Of a stretch of DNA of 64,000 nucleotides, positions 8,992-16,951 are shown in pieces. The notes under the pieces were generated by a model that was not told where the DNA came from, ran no database searches, and saw nothing but the letters and a program-made list of their open reading frames with translations. Each line of letters opens with the position of its first letter. The first letter of the stretch is position 1. The DNA is from Barnesiella sp. An22 (lineage in GTDB: Bacteria; Bacteroidota; Bacteroidia; Bacteroidales; Barnesiellaceae), in contig NZ_NFJR01000005.1 of assembly GCF_002159975.1 (NCBI RefSeq), positions 62,001-126,000 of the forward strand, read 5' to 3'. A program made the position numbers and the translations under genes.

Positions 8992-9704
8992 TTATGGAAG
9001 AAAGATTGCGTATTCTACTCTGCGAAGATGATGAGAATCTGGGCATGCTGTTAAGAGAGTATCTGCAAGCCAAAGGCTATGCCGCCGACCTCTTCTCCGA
9101 CGGTGAAAGCGGATACAAGGCATTCCTCAAAGGCAAATATGACCTGTGCGTGCTCGACGTGATGATGCCTAAAAAAGACGGATTCACACTGGCCCAAGAG
9201 ATTCGTACCGTAAACAGCGAAGTCCCCATCATATTCTTGACTGCCAAGTCGCTTAAAGAAGACATCCTCGAAGGTTTCAAAATCGGTGCCGACGACTATA
9301 TCACCAAGCCCTTCAGCATGGAAGAGCTCGTGTTCCGTATCGAAGCCATCCTGCGCCGCGTAAAGGGCAAGAAGGGCAAAGAGGTGACCATGTACAAGAT
9401 CGGACGCTTCACCTTCGATACCCAGAAACAGGTTCTCGCCATCGACGACAAAAGCACCAAACTCACCACCAAGGAGTCGGAGCTGCTCAGCCTCCTGTGC
9501 GCTCACGTCAACGAGATTCTCGAGCGGAACTTCGCCCTCAAGACCATCTGGATCGACGACAACTACTTCAACGCACGAAGCATGGATGTCTACATCACCA
9601 AACTGCGTAAACACCTCAAAGACGACCCGTCGATCGAAATCATCAACATCCACGGCAAGGGCTACAAACTCATTGCCCCCGATGTAGAAGCCAAAACGAA
9701 ATAA
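8988..9704 (+). CDS. rprY: RprY-type OmpR-family response regulator
   Basis: 238 residues: an N-terminal receiver domain with the acidic pair ED (about 13-15), the phosphorylated Asp in CVLDVMMP (about residue 57), the conserved Thr in FLTAK and Lys in TKPFSMEEL. The C-terminal winged-helix DNA-binding domain has LTTKESELLSLL and the RSMDVYITKLRKHL recognition-helix region. It closely follows the B. fragilis RprY pattern. A second in-frame ATG at 8994 gives MEERLRILL, which resembles the homologue N-terminus more, so the true start may be two codons later. It overlaps rprX by four bases and ends shortly before a strong terminator. Confidence 0.95.
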   Translation: MIMEERLRILLCEDDENLGMLLREYLQAKGYAADLFSDGESGYKAFLKGKYDLCVLDVMMPKKDGFTLAQEIRTVNSEVPIIFLTAKSLKEDILEGFKIGADDYITKPFSMEELVFRIEAILRRVKGKKGKEVTMYKIGRFTFDTQKQVLAIDDKSTKLTTKESELLSLLCAHVNEILERNFALKTIWIDDNYFNARSMDVYITKLRKHLKDDPSIEIINIHGKGYKLIAPDVEAKTK

Positions 9705-9726
9705 ACCTCGTCTGCACAAACTCCTG

Positions 9727-9756
9727 AAAAGGCGGCCCGCAAAGCCGCCTTTTCTT
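9727..9756 (+). terminator. Rho-independent terminator of rprXY
   Basis: AAAAGGCGGC (9727-9736) pairs with GCCGCCTTTT (9744-9753) around a 7-base loop, 23 bases after the rprY stop. Confidence 0.85.
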
Positions 9757-9820
9757 ATGTCCGACAACCTGGTCCGGAGCCGACACGACACACCCCGGCC
9801 ATCAATTCATCGTCTTAAAA

Positions 9821-9852
9821 TTTGTTTCTACCTCGGGGGTACACTATCTTTG
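9821..9852 (+). promoter_or_regulatory. Bacteroidales promoter for the acyltransferase gene
   Basis: TTTG at 9821-9824, a 20-base spacer, and TATCTTTG at 9845-9852: a full consensus match. The start codon is 36 bases downstream, which rules out the longer in-frame reading beginning at 9822. Confidence 0.8.
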
Positions 9853-9887
9853 CAACCAAACCACATCAAACGAAAAAGAAACAGTCC

Positions 9888-10616
9888 ATGTTACGTATCC
9901 TTACATTCCTATACCAGTGGCTCATCGCCATGCCTATCCTGCTCGTACTCACCCTGCTCACCGCCATCATCACCCTCATCGGGTGCCGCCTGGGCAAAGG
10001 CAACGTCTGGGGCTACTACCCCGCCCACATCTGGTCGCGGCTCTTCTGCATCTTCTCGCTGGTACGTATCGAAGTACGCGGGCGCGAAAACATCGACAAA
10101 AATACCTCCTATGTATTCGTGGCCAACCACCAGGGAGCCTACGACATATTTCTCATCTACGGCTACCTCAACCACAATTTCAAGTGGATGATGAAAAAGA
10201 GCCTGCGCCACATCCCCTTCGTGGGGAGCGCCTGCGCCGCCGCCGGCCATATCTTTGTCGACAACTCCACCCCCAGCGGTGTGAAAGAGACCCTGCAACA
10301 GGCCGAAGCCACCCTGCAGGGCGGCATGTCGCTCGTCGTATTCCCCGAGGGAGCCCGCACCTGGACCGGTGCCATGCGTCCCTTCAAACGCGGAGCCTTC
10401 CAGCTGGCCGTAGAGTTTTCGCTCCCCGTGGTACCCCTCACCATCGACGGAGCCTTCGCCGTGATGCCCCGCACCACCTACAACTTCAAACCGGGAAAAA
10501 TCATCCTCACCATACATCCGCCCATCTATCCCGATAAGAATCAAGGACATGACCTCGACCGGCTGATGAAAGAGTCGTATCAGGTAATCGAATCGGCTCT
10601 CCCGTTGAGAGGATGA
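9888..10616 (+). CDS. plsC: 1-acyl-sn-glycerol-3-phosphate acyltransferase
   Basis: 242 residues. The PlsC family transfers an acyl chain to lysophosphatidic acid to make phosphatidic acid at the cytoplasmic membrane. A hydrophobic N-terminal helix (about 4-30) serves as the membrane anchor. The catalytic HX4D motif is NHQGAYD (about 80-86), motif II lies near FVDN, and motif III is FPEGART (about 150-156); motif IV is VPLTIDGA. The start at 9888 is set by the promoter. Related acyltransferases acting on other lysolipids cannot be excluded from sequence. Confidence 0.88.
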   Translation: MLRILTFLYQWLIAMPILLVLTLLTAIITLIGCRLGKGNVWGYYPAHIWSRLFCIFSLVRIEVRGRENIDKNTSYVFVANHQGAYDIFLIYGYLNHNFKWMMKKSLRHIPFVGSACAAAGHIFVDNSTPSGVKETLQQAEATLQGGMSLVVFPEGARTWTGAMRPFKRGAFQLAVEFSLPVVPLTIDGAFAVMPRTTYNFKPGKIILTIHPPIYPDKNQGHDLDRLMKESYQVIESALPLRG

Positions 10617-10716
10617 AGTGTAAAAAAAATATTAAACACGAGAAAATTTGTGCCTCTAATGATGGCCATATAAAAATAAAATTGCAACTTTGCAGTCGCA
10701 AAACAAAAACAAAGCT

Positions 10717-10787
10717 TGTCCGGTGGTGTAATGGTAGCACTTCGGATTCTGGTTCCGCCTGTGAGGGTTCGAATCCTTCCCGGACAA
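10717..10787 (+). tRNA. tRNA-Gln (anticodon CTG)
   Basis: A 71-base cloverleaf: acceptor stem TGTCCGG with CCGGACA (7 bp), D arm with TAATGGTAG in the loop, anticodon loop TTCTGGT giving anticodon CTG (10749-10751), and T arm GAGGG-TTCGAAT-CCTTC. The discriminator is A and CCA is not encoded. The first anticodon-stem pair is a mismatch (T-C), the only blemish. This isoacceptor reads CAG; no TTG gene is in the window. Confidence 0.93.
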
Positions 10788-10790
10788 CAA

Positions 10791-10823
10791 AAAACCACCT
10801 TCTTTCTCGAAGGTGGTTTTTTT
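10791..10823 (+). terminator. Rho-independent terminator after tRNA-Gln
   Basis: AAAACCACCTTC pairs with GAAGGTGGTTTT around a 6-base loop, followed by further T residues, starting 4 bases after the tRNA. Confidence 0.9.
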
Positions 10824-10850
10824 GTATACACTACGATATATTGTATATAT

Positions 10851-10903
10851 GATATATATGATATATATGATATATATGATATATATGATATATATGATAT
10901 ATC
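10851..10903. repeat. 9-bp AT-rich tandem repeat (GATATATAT)
   Basis: Five complete and one partial copy of GATATATAT in a row, running into the -7 box of the following toxin-antitoxin operon. The expected -33 position falls inside the tract. Confidence 0.9.
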
Positions 10904-10907
10904 TTTG
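10900..10907 (+). promoter_or_regulatory. -7 box of the antitoxin-toxin operon
   Basis: TATCTTTG matches TAnnTTTG exactly and lies 24 bases before the antitoxin ATG. No TTTG exists at the normal -33 spacing because that position is occupied by the tandem repeat; the nearest upstream TTTG is at 10821-10824, 75 bases away. Confidence 0.55.
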
Positions 10908-10931
10908 CTACATACAGAAAGGAGAAAAGAC

Positions 10932-11225
10932 ATGGAGACTACATTAAAGAGAAAAAACATAGACCTCCCCGTGGATACATTGAAAAAATTGTCGATAATG
11001 GCCGTAGCTCAAGGGAAGAGTTTGAAAGCCTATATCGAACAACTGCTCATTTCAAAAGCCAACAGCATAAACATAGAGGTGAGCGAAAACCCATCACCCT
11101 CGGGCGACACGTGGTTCGACAACCCCGAAAACATGGAATCGGTAAAGCGAGGAATAAACGAAATGAAAGCCGGCAAAGGTAGAACCTGCACGACAGAGGA
11201 GATAAAGAAACTCCTAGAGTTATGA
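10932..11225 (+). CDS. Putative antitoxin of a type II pair
   Basis: 97 residues. The N-terminal half (KRKNIDLPVDTLKKLSIMA, then a helix with KAYIEQLL) resembles a small ribbon-helix-helix DNA-binding fold; the C-terminal half is acidic and flexible, as in antitoxins that wrap their toxin. It is preceded by GGAGAAAAG, a strong ribosome-binding site that fixes the ATG at 10932 rather than the long upstream extension, which would run through the tRNA. The stop overlaps the toxin start (ATGA). Its role is inferred mainly from the neighbour: the product should neutralise the toxin and repress the operon. Confidence 0.8.
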   Translation: METTLKRKNIDLPVDTLKKLSIMAVAQGKSLKAYIEQLLISKANSINIEVSENPSPSGDTWFDNPENMESVKRGINEMKAGKGRTCTTEEIKKLLEL

Positions 11226-11500
11226 ATTACCGATTGATACTTACTCCCGAAGCCGAACAACATTTGCTTGCGTGGAAAAAATCGGGGCAAAAGAAAACAC
11301 TCCAGAAAATAGTCTCCCTCTTCGAAGAGTTGCAACAGCACCCCACAACCGGTACCGGGCAGGACGAGGCTCTGAAAGGTAACCTGCAAGGGTTTTGGAG
11401 CAGACGCATCGACAAAGGTTCCCGACTCATTTATCGAATCGACGACGACATCGTTACCGTATTTGTGGTTTCGCTCAAAGGGCATTACGGAGAAAAATAA
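11222..11500 (+). CDS. Txe/YoeB-family addiction module toxin
   Basis: 92 residues, the usual size for Txe/YoeB toxins, which are ribosome-dependent endoribonucleases of the RelE fold that cut mRNA in the A site. The diagnostic central region is present: a run of the form LKGNLQGFWSRRIDKGSRLIYRI (about 55-77), preceded by FEELQQHPTTGTG. The C-terminus GHYGEK retains the His-Tyr pair, although homologues usually end right at RYHY, so the tail here is slightly different. It overlaps the antitoxin by four bases, so translation is coupled. Confidence 0.88.
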   Translation: MNYRLILTPEAEQHLLAWKKSGQKKTLQKIVSLFEELQQHPTTGTGQDEALKGNLQGFWSRRIDKGSRLIYRIDDDIVTVFVVSLKGHYGEK

Positions 11501-11594
11501 GGTTTCCTATCTTATTCGTTCCTCGCCTTTCACTATATTTACAGAATACAGGAGGCGGCTCCGCATGGTCAAATGTTGAAAACTGCGTTTTCCA

Positions 11595-11626
11595 TTTGCC
11601 TCTGCTCTCATCTTTCACTATATTTG
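11595..11626 (+). promoter_or_regulatory. Bacteroidales promoter for pncB
   Basis: TTTG at 11595-11598, a 20-base spacer and TATATTTG at 11619-11626, 41 bases before the pncB ATG. The stretch TTTCACTATATTT here also occurs once near 11526-11540, without a complete promoter. Confidence 0.8.
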
Positions 11627-11667
11627 TAACAGACATTGGTTGAATACAACGCTAAAATCTTTTCGTC

Positions 11668-12870
11668 ATGCGACAAATCATCACCCACTTTACCGACGAT
11701 GACCTGTATAAGTTTACCATGTGCTGTGCCGTAATCGACAACTTCCCGCGAGCACAGGTGAAATATACCTTTACCGACCGCGACAATACCGTCTATCCGG
11801 CCGGATTTGCCCAGGCTCTGAGCGAACAGATAGAGATGCTCGACTCGGTCATCATCACCGACGAAGAAATCGAGTTTATGAAACGGCAGTGCCGCTATAT
11901 CCCCACCTGGTTCTACACCTACCTGAAGGGCTTCCGCTACAACCACGAGTGGGTGAAGGTGCGTCAGGACGAGGAGGGGCACCTGCATGTCGACATCGAA
12001 GGCAGTTGGGCCAACACCATTCTGCTGGAGGTAAAACTGCTGGCTATCATCTCGGAACTCTACTACGCCATGACCGGCCAGAGCCAGCACTTCGACTACG
12101 ACGCGTACTACACGAAGACCTGCGAAAAGGGCAAACGGCTCCTGGAGGCCGGGTGTGTATTCAGCGACTTCGGTACCCGCCGCCGGGCCTCGTTCGAGAG
12201 CGAAGATACCGTGGTGCGTGCCTTGAAAGCGTGCGACCACAGCCAGCAATGGCCGGGCCGGTTTGTCGGTACCAGCAACGTATACCTGGCCATGAAGCAC
12301 GACCTGCTGCCGGTGGGCACCATGGCTCACGAATTTATCTGTGCCATAGGGGGCATGTTCGGTCCGCAGATGGCCAACCACATGGCCATGGACTACTGGC
12401 GCAACACCTTCCGCGGGGCGTTGGGTACCTTCCTCTACGACAGCTTCGGGTGGAACATCTTCAGCATGAACTTCTCGGAAGACTTTGCCAACCTCTTCAA
12501 AGGACTGCGCATCGACAGCGGCGACAACTACGAGCAGCTGATGAAGATTGTGGAGAAATACCGCTCGCTGGGCATCGACCCCAAGAGCAAGCAAATCATC
12601 TTCAGCAACGCCCTGAATACCCAGCAGGCCATCGAGATACAACAGTATGCCCGGGACTACTGCCAACCCTCGTTCGGGATAGGCACCCACTTTACCAACG
12701 ACTTCGACGGCATAAAACCGATGAACATCGTCATCAAGCTCATTGCGGCCAAAATCACCGAATCGTGGTCGTTCTACAACGACACCTGCAAGATAAGCGA
12801 AGACGACGGCAAGCACACGGGTAATGCCGAGGTGATTGCCCGGTTCATGGAGGCGCTGCATATGAAATAA
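11668..12870 (+). CDS. pncB: Nicotinate phosphoribosyltransferase
   Basis: 400 residues, normal for bacterial PncB. It makes nicotinate mononucleotide from nicotinate, PRPP and ATP in the NAD salvage (Preiss-Handler) route in the cytoplasm. Family segments include DDLYKFTM near the N-terminus, the phosphorylated-His region around FVGTSNVYLA and MAHEF (about 205-225), GDNYEQL, and IIFSNALN near the C-terminus. It has its own consensus promoter and is convergent with the NigD-like gene. Together with nadC the cell can use both quinolinate and nicotinate. Confidence 0.96.
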   Translation: MRQIITHFTDDDLYKFTMCCAVIDNFPRAQVKYTFTDRDNTVYPAGFAQALSEQIEMLDSVIITDEEIEFMKRQCRYIPTWFYTYLKGFRYNHEWVKVRQDEEGHLHVDIEGSWANTILLEVKLLAIISELYYAMTGQSQHFDYDAYYTKTCEKGKRLLEAGCVFSDFGTRRRASFESEDTVVRALKACDHSQQWPGRFVGTSNVYLAMKHDLLPVGTMAHEFICAIGGMFGPQMANHMAMDYWRNTFRGALGTFLYDSFGWNIFSMNFSEDFANLFKGLRIDSGDNYEQLMKIVEKYRSLGIDPKSKQIIFSNALNTQQAIEIQQYARDYCQPSFGIGTHFTNDFDGIKPMNIVIKLIAAKITESWSFYNDTCKISEDDGKHTGNAEVIARFMEALHMK

Positions 12871-12925
12871 TTTGGGGAGAATCGGATTCCCCCCTGTTAT
12901 CCCAGATAGCGCAGAATAGATACAA

Positions 12926-12969
12926 CGAGGGGTTGTGTACGTGAACTTGCGTTCCGTCACAACCCCTCG
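12926..12969. terminator. Inverted repeat between convergent genes, possible terminator
   Basis: CGAGGGGTTGTG (12926-12937) pairs perfectly with 12958-12969, with an inner GAAC-TTGC-GTTC hairpin. It lacks a T-run on either side, so its role as a terminator between pncB and the NigD-like gene is plausible but not certain. Confidence 0.4.
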
Positions 12970-12999
12970 TGCCACACTATCTTCTTACTTACTCTCTGT

Positions 13000-13758
13000 C
13001 TATCGTACCGAGGTGGCGGTCAGACTTCGCTCGCTGGTCCCGGTGGTTGTAGAGCCGGAACCTACGGTATAGTCGAAGTCGCAGGTGTAGTCGCGGGTAC
13101 CGTCATGCAGCGTGCGAACCTCGATTTTCAACCCCTTTATGTCGGGGAATTCACGCTTTATATCGTCCATGCGGAACGAAGCTACCCCCCACAGGAAATG
13201 GTCCAGGTCGGGATCGTCCATGCGGTTGTGCCGCAAGTTGAGGTGCAGGTAGCCCTCCTCGTCGAGCGCGGCGGCTTCGGAATAGTCGCGCACCAGATTA
13301 ATCATGTGCTTCTCCCTACCGAGACCGCGCGTTTCGAATTGTACCGTCAGGTACTTTTCGCTCGTCCACATGCTCAATATGTTCATCGGGTCGTTGCCTA
13401 TGCTGTCGGTCGTTTCGGGAGTAATAGGTATCACATTCTTCACCAGTACCGAATCGATGTCGTTAACCACAATGTAGTAGTCGTACCCCTCGCGCTGCCC
13501 GTCGAGAAAGGTGAAGTTGACAATCACCCGCTTGCCGTTCTTGGTCAGGTAACTCGGCAACCGGTCGCCGTTCGAGGGGAACATGGTCTTTTTATCATCG
13601 AGCTGTATATAGGGAGAGTGTCCCTCCTCGACCACCATATCGCCCACAGCATAGGAATAGGGCACGTAATAACCATCTTCGTCATCGCCGCAGGAGGTCA
13701 ACCCGCACGACAGGATTACACCCAGTAATCCGGTCCACAACATGTGTTTCATTTTCAT
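13000..13758 (-). CDS. NigD-like lipoprotein
   Basis: 252 residues with a lipoprotein signal (basic KMK, hydrophobic core, LTSC lipobox near residue 23). The remainder resembles the NigD-like family of Bacteroidales: a small N-terminal beta domain (about 35-110) that follows the GDDEDGYY start, and a C-terminal Ig-like domain (about 115-240) with the family pattern of YLTVQF and LNLRHN strands. The family is named after a gene of the nigrescin bacteriocin region in Prevotella, but most members have no known role. It is divergent from an ECF sigma gene; the 160-base space probably holds both promoters. Confidence 0.85.
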   Translation of the reverse strand: MKMKHMLWTGLLGVILSCGLTSCGDDEDGYYVPYSYAVGDMVVEEGHSPYIQLDDKKTMFPSNGDRLPSYLTKNGKRVIVNFTFLDGQREGYDYYIVVNDIDSVLVKNVIPITPETTDSIGNDPMNILSMWTSEKYLTVQFETRGLGREKHMINLVRDYSEAAALDEEGYLHLNLRHNRMDDPDLDHFLWGVASFRMDDIKREFPDIKGLKIEVRTLHDGTRDYTCDFDYTVGSGSTTTGTSERSLTATSVR

Positions 13759-13917
13759 ATCTTCTCGTATTTAATTTTATTCGCTTTTTATGGGATAAAC
13801 GGGCCCTATCCCCAAATACTGCACCGGCTACTGTTAAAGAGTGAAAAACAATTTTTCTATCGCCCGCCATGCAGTATTTTTACATCGTTGCATTTATTCA
13901 ATAACAGGATTCTCACC

Positions 13918-14475
13918 ATGAACGAAGCAGAGCTGGTAGCGCGTTGCAAGCAGAAGGAGCCCTCGGCGCAAGCCGAACTCTACCGACGGTATGCCGGCGA
14001 GATGTTTGCCCTCTGCATCCGATACGCCGGCAACCGCGAGACAGCCAAAGACCTGCTTCACGACGGATTCCTCAAGGCATTCACCTCGCTCGACAAGTTC
14101 GACTACCGGGGTGAGGGTTCTTTGAAAGCGTGGTTGAGCCGCATCATGGTAAACACGGCGCTGGAAGAGGCGCGGAAACAGGCGCAGCACCTCGATGTCG
14201 ACCTCGACGAGGCTCCCGAGGTGGCCGACCCCGACTCGACCGACGACGGTCTGGTGCAACAAATCGCCCCCGAGGTCTTGCTCCGCTTCATTGCCGAGCT
14301 GCCCGACGGCTACCGTACGATATTCAACCTCTACACGTTCGAGAACAAGTCGCACAAGGAGATTGCCCGCCTGCTGCACATCAACGAGAAAAGCTCCTCG
14401 TCGCAGCTATACCGGGCACGCACCTTATTGATGAGTCGAATAAAAAGATATTTGGCACAACATGGAGACGAATAA
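13918..14475 (+). CDS. ECF-type RNA polymerase sigma factor
   Basis: 185 residues. Region 2 (about 10-80) carries the core-binding and -10 recognition helices (AGNRETAKDLLHDGFLKAF, then SLKAWLSRIMVN). Region 4 (about 120-180) is a helix-turn-helix with LPDGYRTIFNLYTFENKSHKEI and a final basic helix. I chose the ATG at 13918 because it precedes NEAELVARCKQ, the normal N-terminus; a longer frame from 13744 reads through the promoter area. The stop is overlapped by the downstream membrane protein, its likely regulator. Confidence 0.93.
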   Translation: MNEAELVARCKQKEPSAQAELYRRYAGEMFALCIRYAGNRETAKDLLHDGFLKAFTSLDKFDYRGEGSLKAWLSRIMVNTALEEARKQAQHLDVDLDEAPEVADPDSTDDGLVQQIAPEVLLRFIAELPDGYRTIFNLYTFENKSHKEIARLLHINEKSSSSQLYRARTLLMSRIKRYLAQHGDE

Positions 14476-15811
14476 AAACAGCAACGACTGGCGAAAGAGC
14501 TGGCAAGAACAGCTCGACCACTATTCGGTCACGCCCCCGCCCGAGGTCTGGGAGGAGCTGAGTGAAGAGCTGGCTCCCCGGGTGCGCGTGGGCCGGCGGG
14601 CCGTGCTGTGGGCTGCCGCGGCCTGTGCAGCCATTCTGATAGGATGCTTCGTCGGGCTGCAATATCTCTCGCCGGGAATACCCGCCCACGAGACTCCGCT
14701 ACAAACGGCTCAGGACAACCGACCGACAACGGGCCAGCCCAATCCCGACCACTCCATCGAGGCGATTAACCCCGACCCGGAACCCCCGCTCTATGCCCAG
14801 ACCCAATCGTCTGTAAACGGCCATACGGCTCGAGCAGCCCGTCGGACTGTTACCCCAGCCGCTTCCCTGCCAACTGCGGAGAGCGAACCGACAGTCGAAC
14901 TACAACGGGTCATACCCGACACCACCTCCACAACCGGCCAACCGGCACCGGGCTACGAGGCAGAAGCTCATGAGCAGCCGGCACAACCGGCAACACCTTC
15001 GCCGCGTACGCGCGAGGGCTACACGCTCTACCCCCGCTCGGGCGAGAGCGAACAGACCGCCTACCGCCCGGCCCGCACGCAAACCCGCACAAGCGGTGGC
15101 TGGACCGTGGGGCTCTCGCTGGGCAACAGCCTCATTACCGCCGCAGACAACCGCAACGGATTCGGCAACCTGGCCCCCTACGCTACGGCCGAGATGGCCA
15201 GCCTTCCTTCGCCCGAAACGGGCGTGACGCCCAACGGCAAGGAGGCATCGGCATCACCCTACCAGCAAATCATGCTGCAAAATATCAACGCCCAACCTAC
15301 CACCGACGTGAAGCACCACTTCCCCATCTCGGTAGGCGTCACGGTGCAAAAGTCGCTCAACCCGGCTCTCGCTCTCGAAACGGGACTGGTATATACCTAC
15401 CTCGCCTCCGACCTCATGGCCGGCGATGCCGCCTACTACACCCAGAAACAGCAGTTGCACTACCTGGGTATCCCCCTGAAGCTGCAATGGAATTTTCTGC
15501 GCAAGCGCTATTTCAACCTCTATGTCATCGGGGGCGGCATGGCCGAGAAGTGCATCTATGGCAGCCTGTCGTCGCACTACGAAGCCAACGATCGCCCGTC
15601 GCTCAATCAGGACGAGCGGCTGAGCATCGACCCGCTGCAATGGTCGGTATCGGCAGCCATCGGCATCACCCTCAAGCTGGCGCCTCACGTCAACCTCTAC
15701 GCCGAACCGGGCGTGGCCTACTACTTCGACGACGGGTCGCAGGTCTCGACCATCCGCAAGGAAAAGCCCTTCAACCTCAATCTGCAGGCCGGTCTGCGAT
15801 TCGACTTCTAA
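14462..15811 (+). CDS. Membrane-anchored protein with C-terminal outer-membrane-barrel-like domain, putative anti-sigma
   Basis: 449 residues. A short cytoplasmic N-terminus (DWRKSWQEQLDHY, then PPEVWEELSEEL) resembles the sigma-binding part of anti-sigma factors. One transmembrane helix follows (about 43-65). Then comes a long Pro/Thr/Gln-rich linker (about 75-205) and a C-terminal domain (about 210-449) that looks like a porin-type beta-barrel, with alternating aromatic strands and a terminal GLRFDF. It overlaps the sigma factor by 14 bases, so the two are made together. The combination of an inner-membrane helix with a barrel-like domain is odd, because one chain cannot obviously sit in both membranes; the domain may instead be a periplasmic sensor of barrel-like sequence. 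Confidence 0.8.
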   Translation: METNKNSNDWRKSWQEQLDHYSVTPPPEVWEELSEELAPRVRVGRRAVLWAAAACAAILIGCFVGLQYLSPGIPAHETPLQTAQDNRPTTGQPNPDHSIEAINPDPEPPLYAQTQSSVNGHTARAARRTVTPAASLPTAESEPTVELQRVIPDTTSTTGQPAPGYEAEAHEQPAQPATPSPRTREGYTLYPRSGESEQTAYRPARTQTRTSGGWTVGLSLGNSLITAADNRNGFGNLAPYATAEMASLPSPETGVTPNGKEASASPYQQIMLQNINAQPTTDVKHHFPISVGVTVQKSLNPALALETGLVYTYLASDLMAGDAAYYTQKQQLHYLGIPLKLQWNFLRKRYFNLYVIGGGMAEKCIYGSLSSHYEANDRPSLNQDERLSIDPLQWSVSAAIGITLKLAPHVNLYAEPGVAYYFDDGSQVSTIRKEKPFNLNLQAGLRFDF

Positions 15812-15985
15812 CCAACTGTTCGTCAACGGCGAACCTCTATCCGGCGTCATAGCGCCCGACCCCGTTGTGCCCTGTCATCGCCCGACCGATAAAAATTTTT
15901 CCGCTTTTTCTGTTACAAAGCCGATTGCCGTTCGTTACATTTACAGAAAACAAAAAGAGAAACCCAAGTCGTTCAAACCCCGACA

Positions 15986-16495
15986 ATGAAACAGGAACCG
16001 CTGCTATCGGCTTTCACGCGTTTGCGAGACAATCTGCTGTCGATGTCGCGCCGCATTCTTCAAGACGAAGACGACGCCTCCGATGCCATACAGGATGCCT
16101 TTTGCCGCCTGTGGCCCCTGCGGGACAAGATTCGGAACGAACAGGAGGCCTCGGCCCTGACGGTCACCACCACCCGCAACCTCTGCATCGACCGGGCCCG
16201 GCAAAAGTCCCGTTTCACCGAGTACGACCCCGACCAGTGCGATAGCTGCGACGACGAAACGACTGCCGAGAGCGACGCCGTAGCCGAGCGGTTCAAGGCA
16301 GTACGGCAACTCATCGACAGTGCCCTGACCGAGAACCAGCGGACCATACTCGAGATGCGCGACTTCCGCGGACTCGAAATCGAAGAGATTGCCCAAGAGC
16401 TGCAGATGCAGCCGACAGCCGTACGCATGAATCTGTCGAGAGCCCGCAAGACCATACGCGAACAATATAAAAAACAATACGACCATGACCGGTAA
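15986..16495 (+). CDS. ECF-type RNA polymerase sigma factor (second copy)
   Basis: 169 residues with region 2 (about 10-75; DDASDAIQDAFCRLW and LTVTTTRNLCIDRAR) and region 4 (about 110-165; ALTENQRTILEMRDFRGLEIEEIAQEL, then a basic helix). It is a different ECF subtype from the gene at 13918, sharing only the general fold. The stop overlaps the next gene by 11 bases. The set sigma, membrane protein, DUF6108-like protein and barrel protein looks like one operon. Confidence 0.93.
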   Translation: MKQEPLLSAFTRLRDNLLSMSRRILQDEDDASDAIQDAFCRLWPLRDKIRNEQEASALTVTTTRNLCIDRARQKSRFTEYDPDQCDSCDDETTAESDAVAERFKAVRQLIDSALTENQRTILEMRDFRGLEIEEIAQELQMQPTAVRMNLSRARKTIREQYKKQYDHDR

Positions 16496-16949
16496 ATCAT
16501 CGACACACAGCACCCGCACCCCTCACGACTGGGAGCAGCTCATCGAGCGATACTACGCCGGCGAAACCTCGCTGCACGAAGAGGAGGAGTTGCGAAAGTT
16601 CCTCTTCTCGGGAGAGGCCGACGACCGCTACGACGACACCCGGGCCGTACTCGCCTACACCCAGATGGGCCGGCGTCAGACGGCTCCCCGCGTGCATGCC
16701 ACCCGGCACCACGCGCTGCGGGTCTGGGCGGCTGCCGCCTGCATAGCCCTGATGCTGGGAGGCGGAATCGTCTACTACACCACGGCACCACGCGATACCT
16801 GTGTAGCCTATGTCTATGGCGAAAAACAGACCGACCCCGAAGCGGTAATCTCGCAGATGCAACAGTCGGTATCGCAGTTTGCCTCGACCGATGTCGCCGT
16901 AGAGAGTCAGCTCGACGCCATCTTCTCACCCCTCGAATCCATACCTTAA
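16485..16949 (+). CDS. Single-pass membrane protein, putative anti-sigma factor
   Basis: 154 residues. A soluble cytoplasmic part (about 1-75) contains WEQLIERYYAGETSLHEEEELRKFL, which resembles the short helical zinc-finger-free anti-sigma domains found after Bacteroidales ECF genes. One transmembrane helix follows (about 76-97) and a periplasmic tail of about 55 residues. I see no other motif. The overlap with the sigma gene supports an anti-sigma role, which is inference. Confidence 0.75.
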   Translation: MTGKSSTHSTRTPHDWEQLIERYYAGETSLHEEEELRKFLFSGEADDRYDDTRAVLAYTQMGRRQTAPRVHATRHHALRVWAAAACIALMLGGGIVYYTTAPRDTCVAYVYGEKQTDPEAVISQMQQSVSQFASTDVAVESQLDAIFSPLESIP

Positions 16950-16951
16950 AC

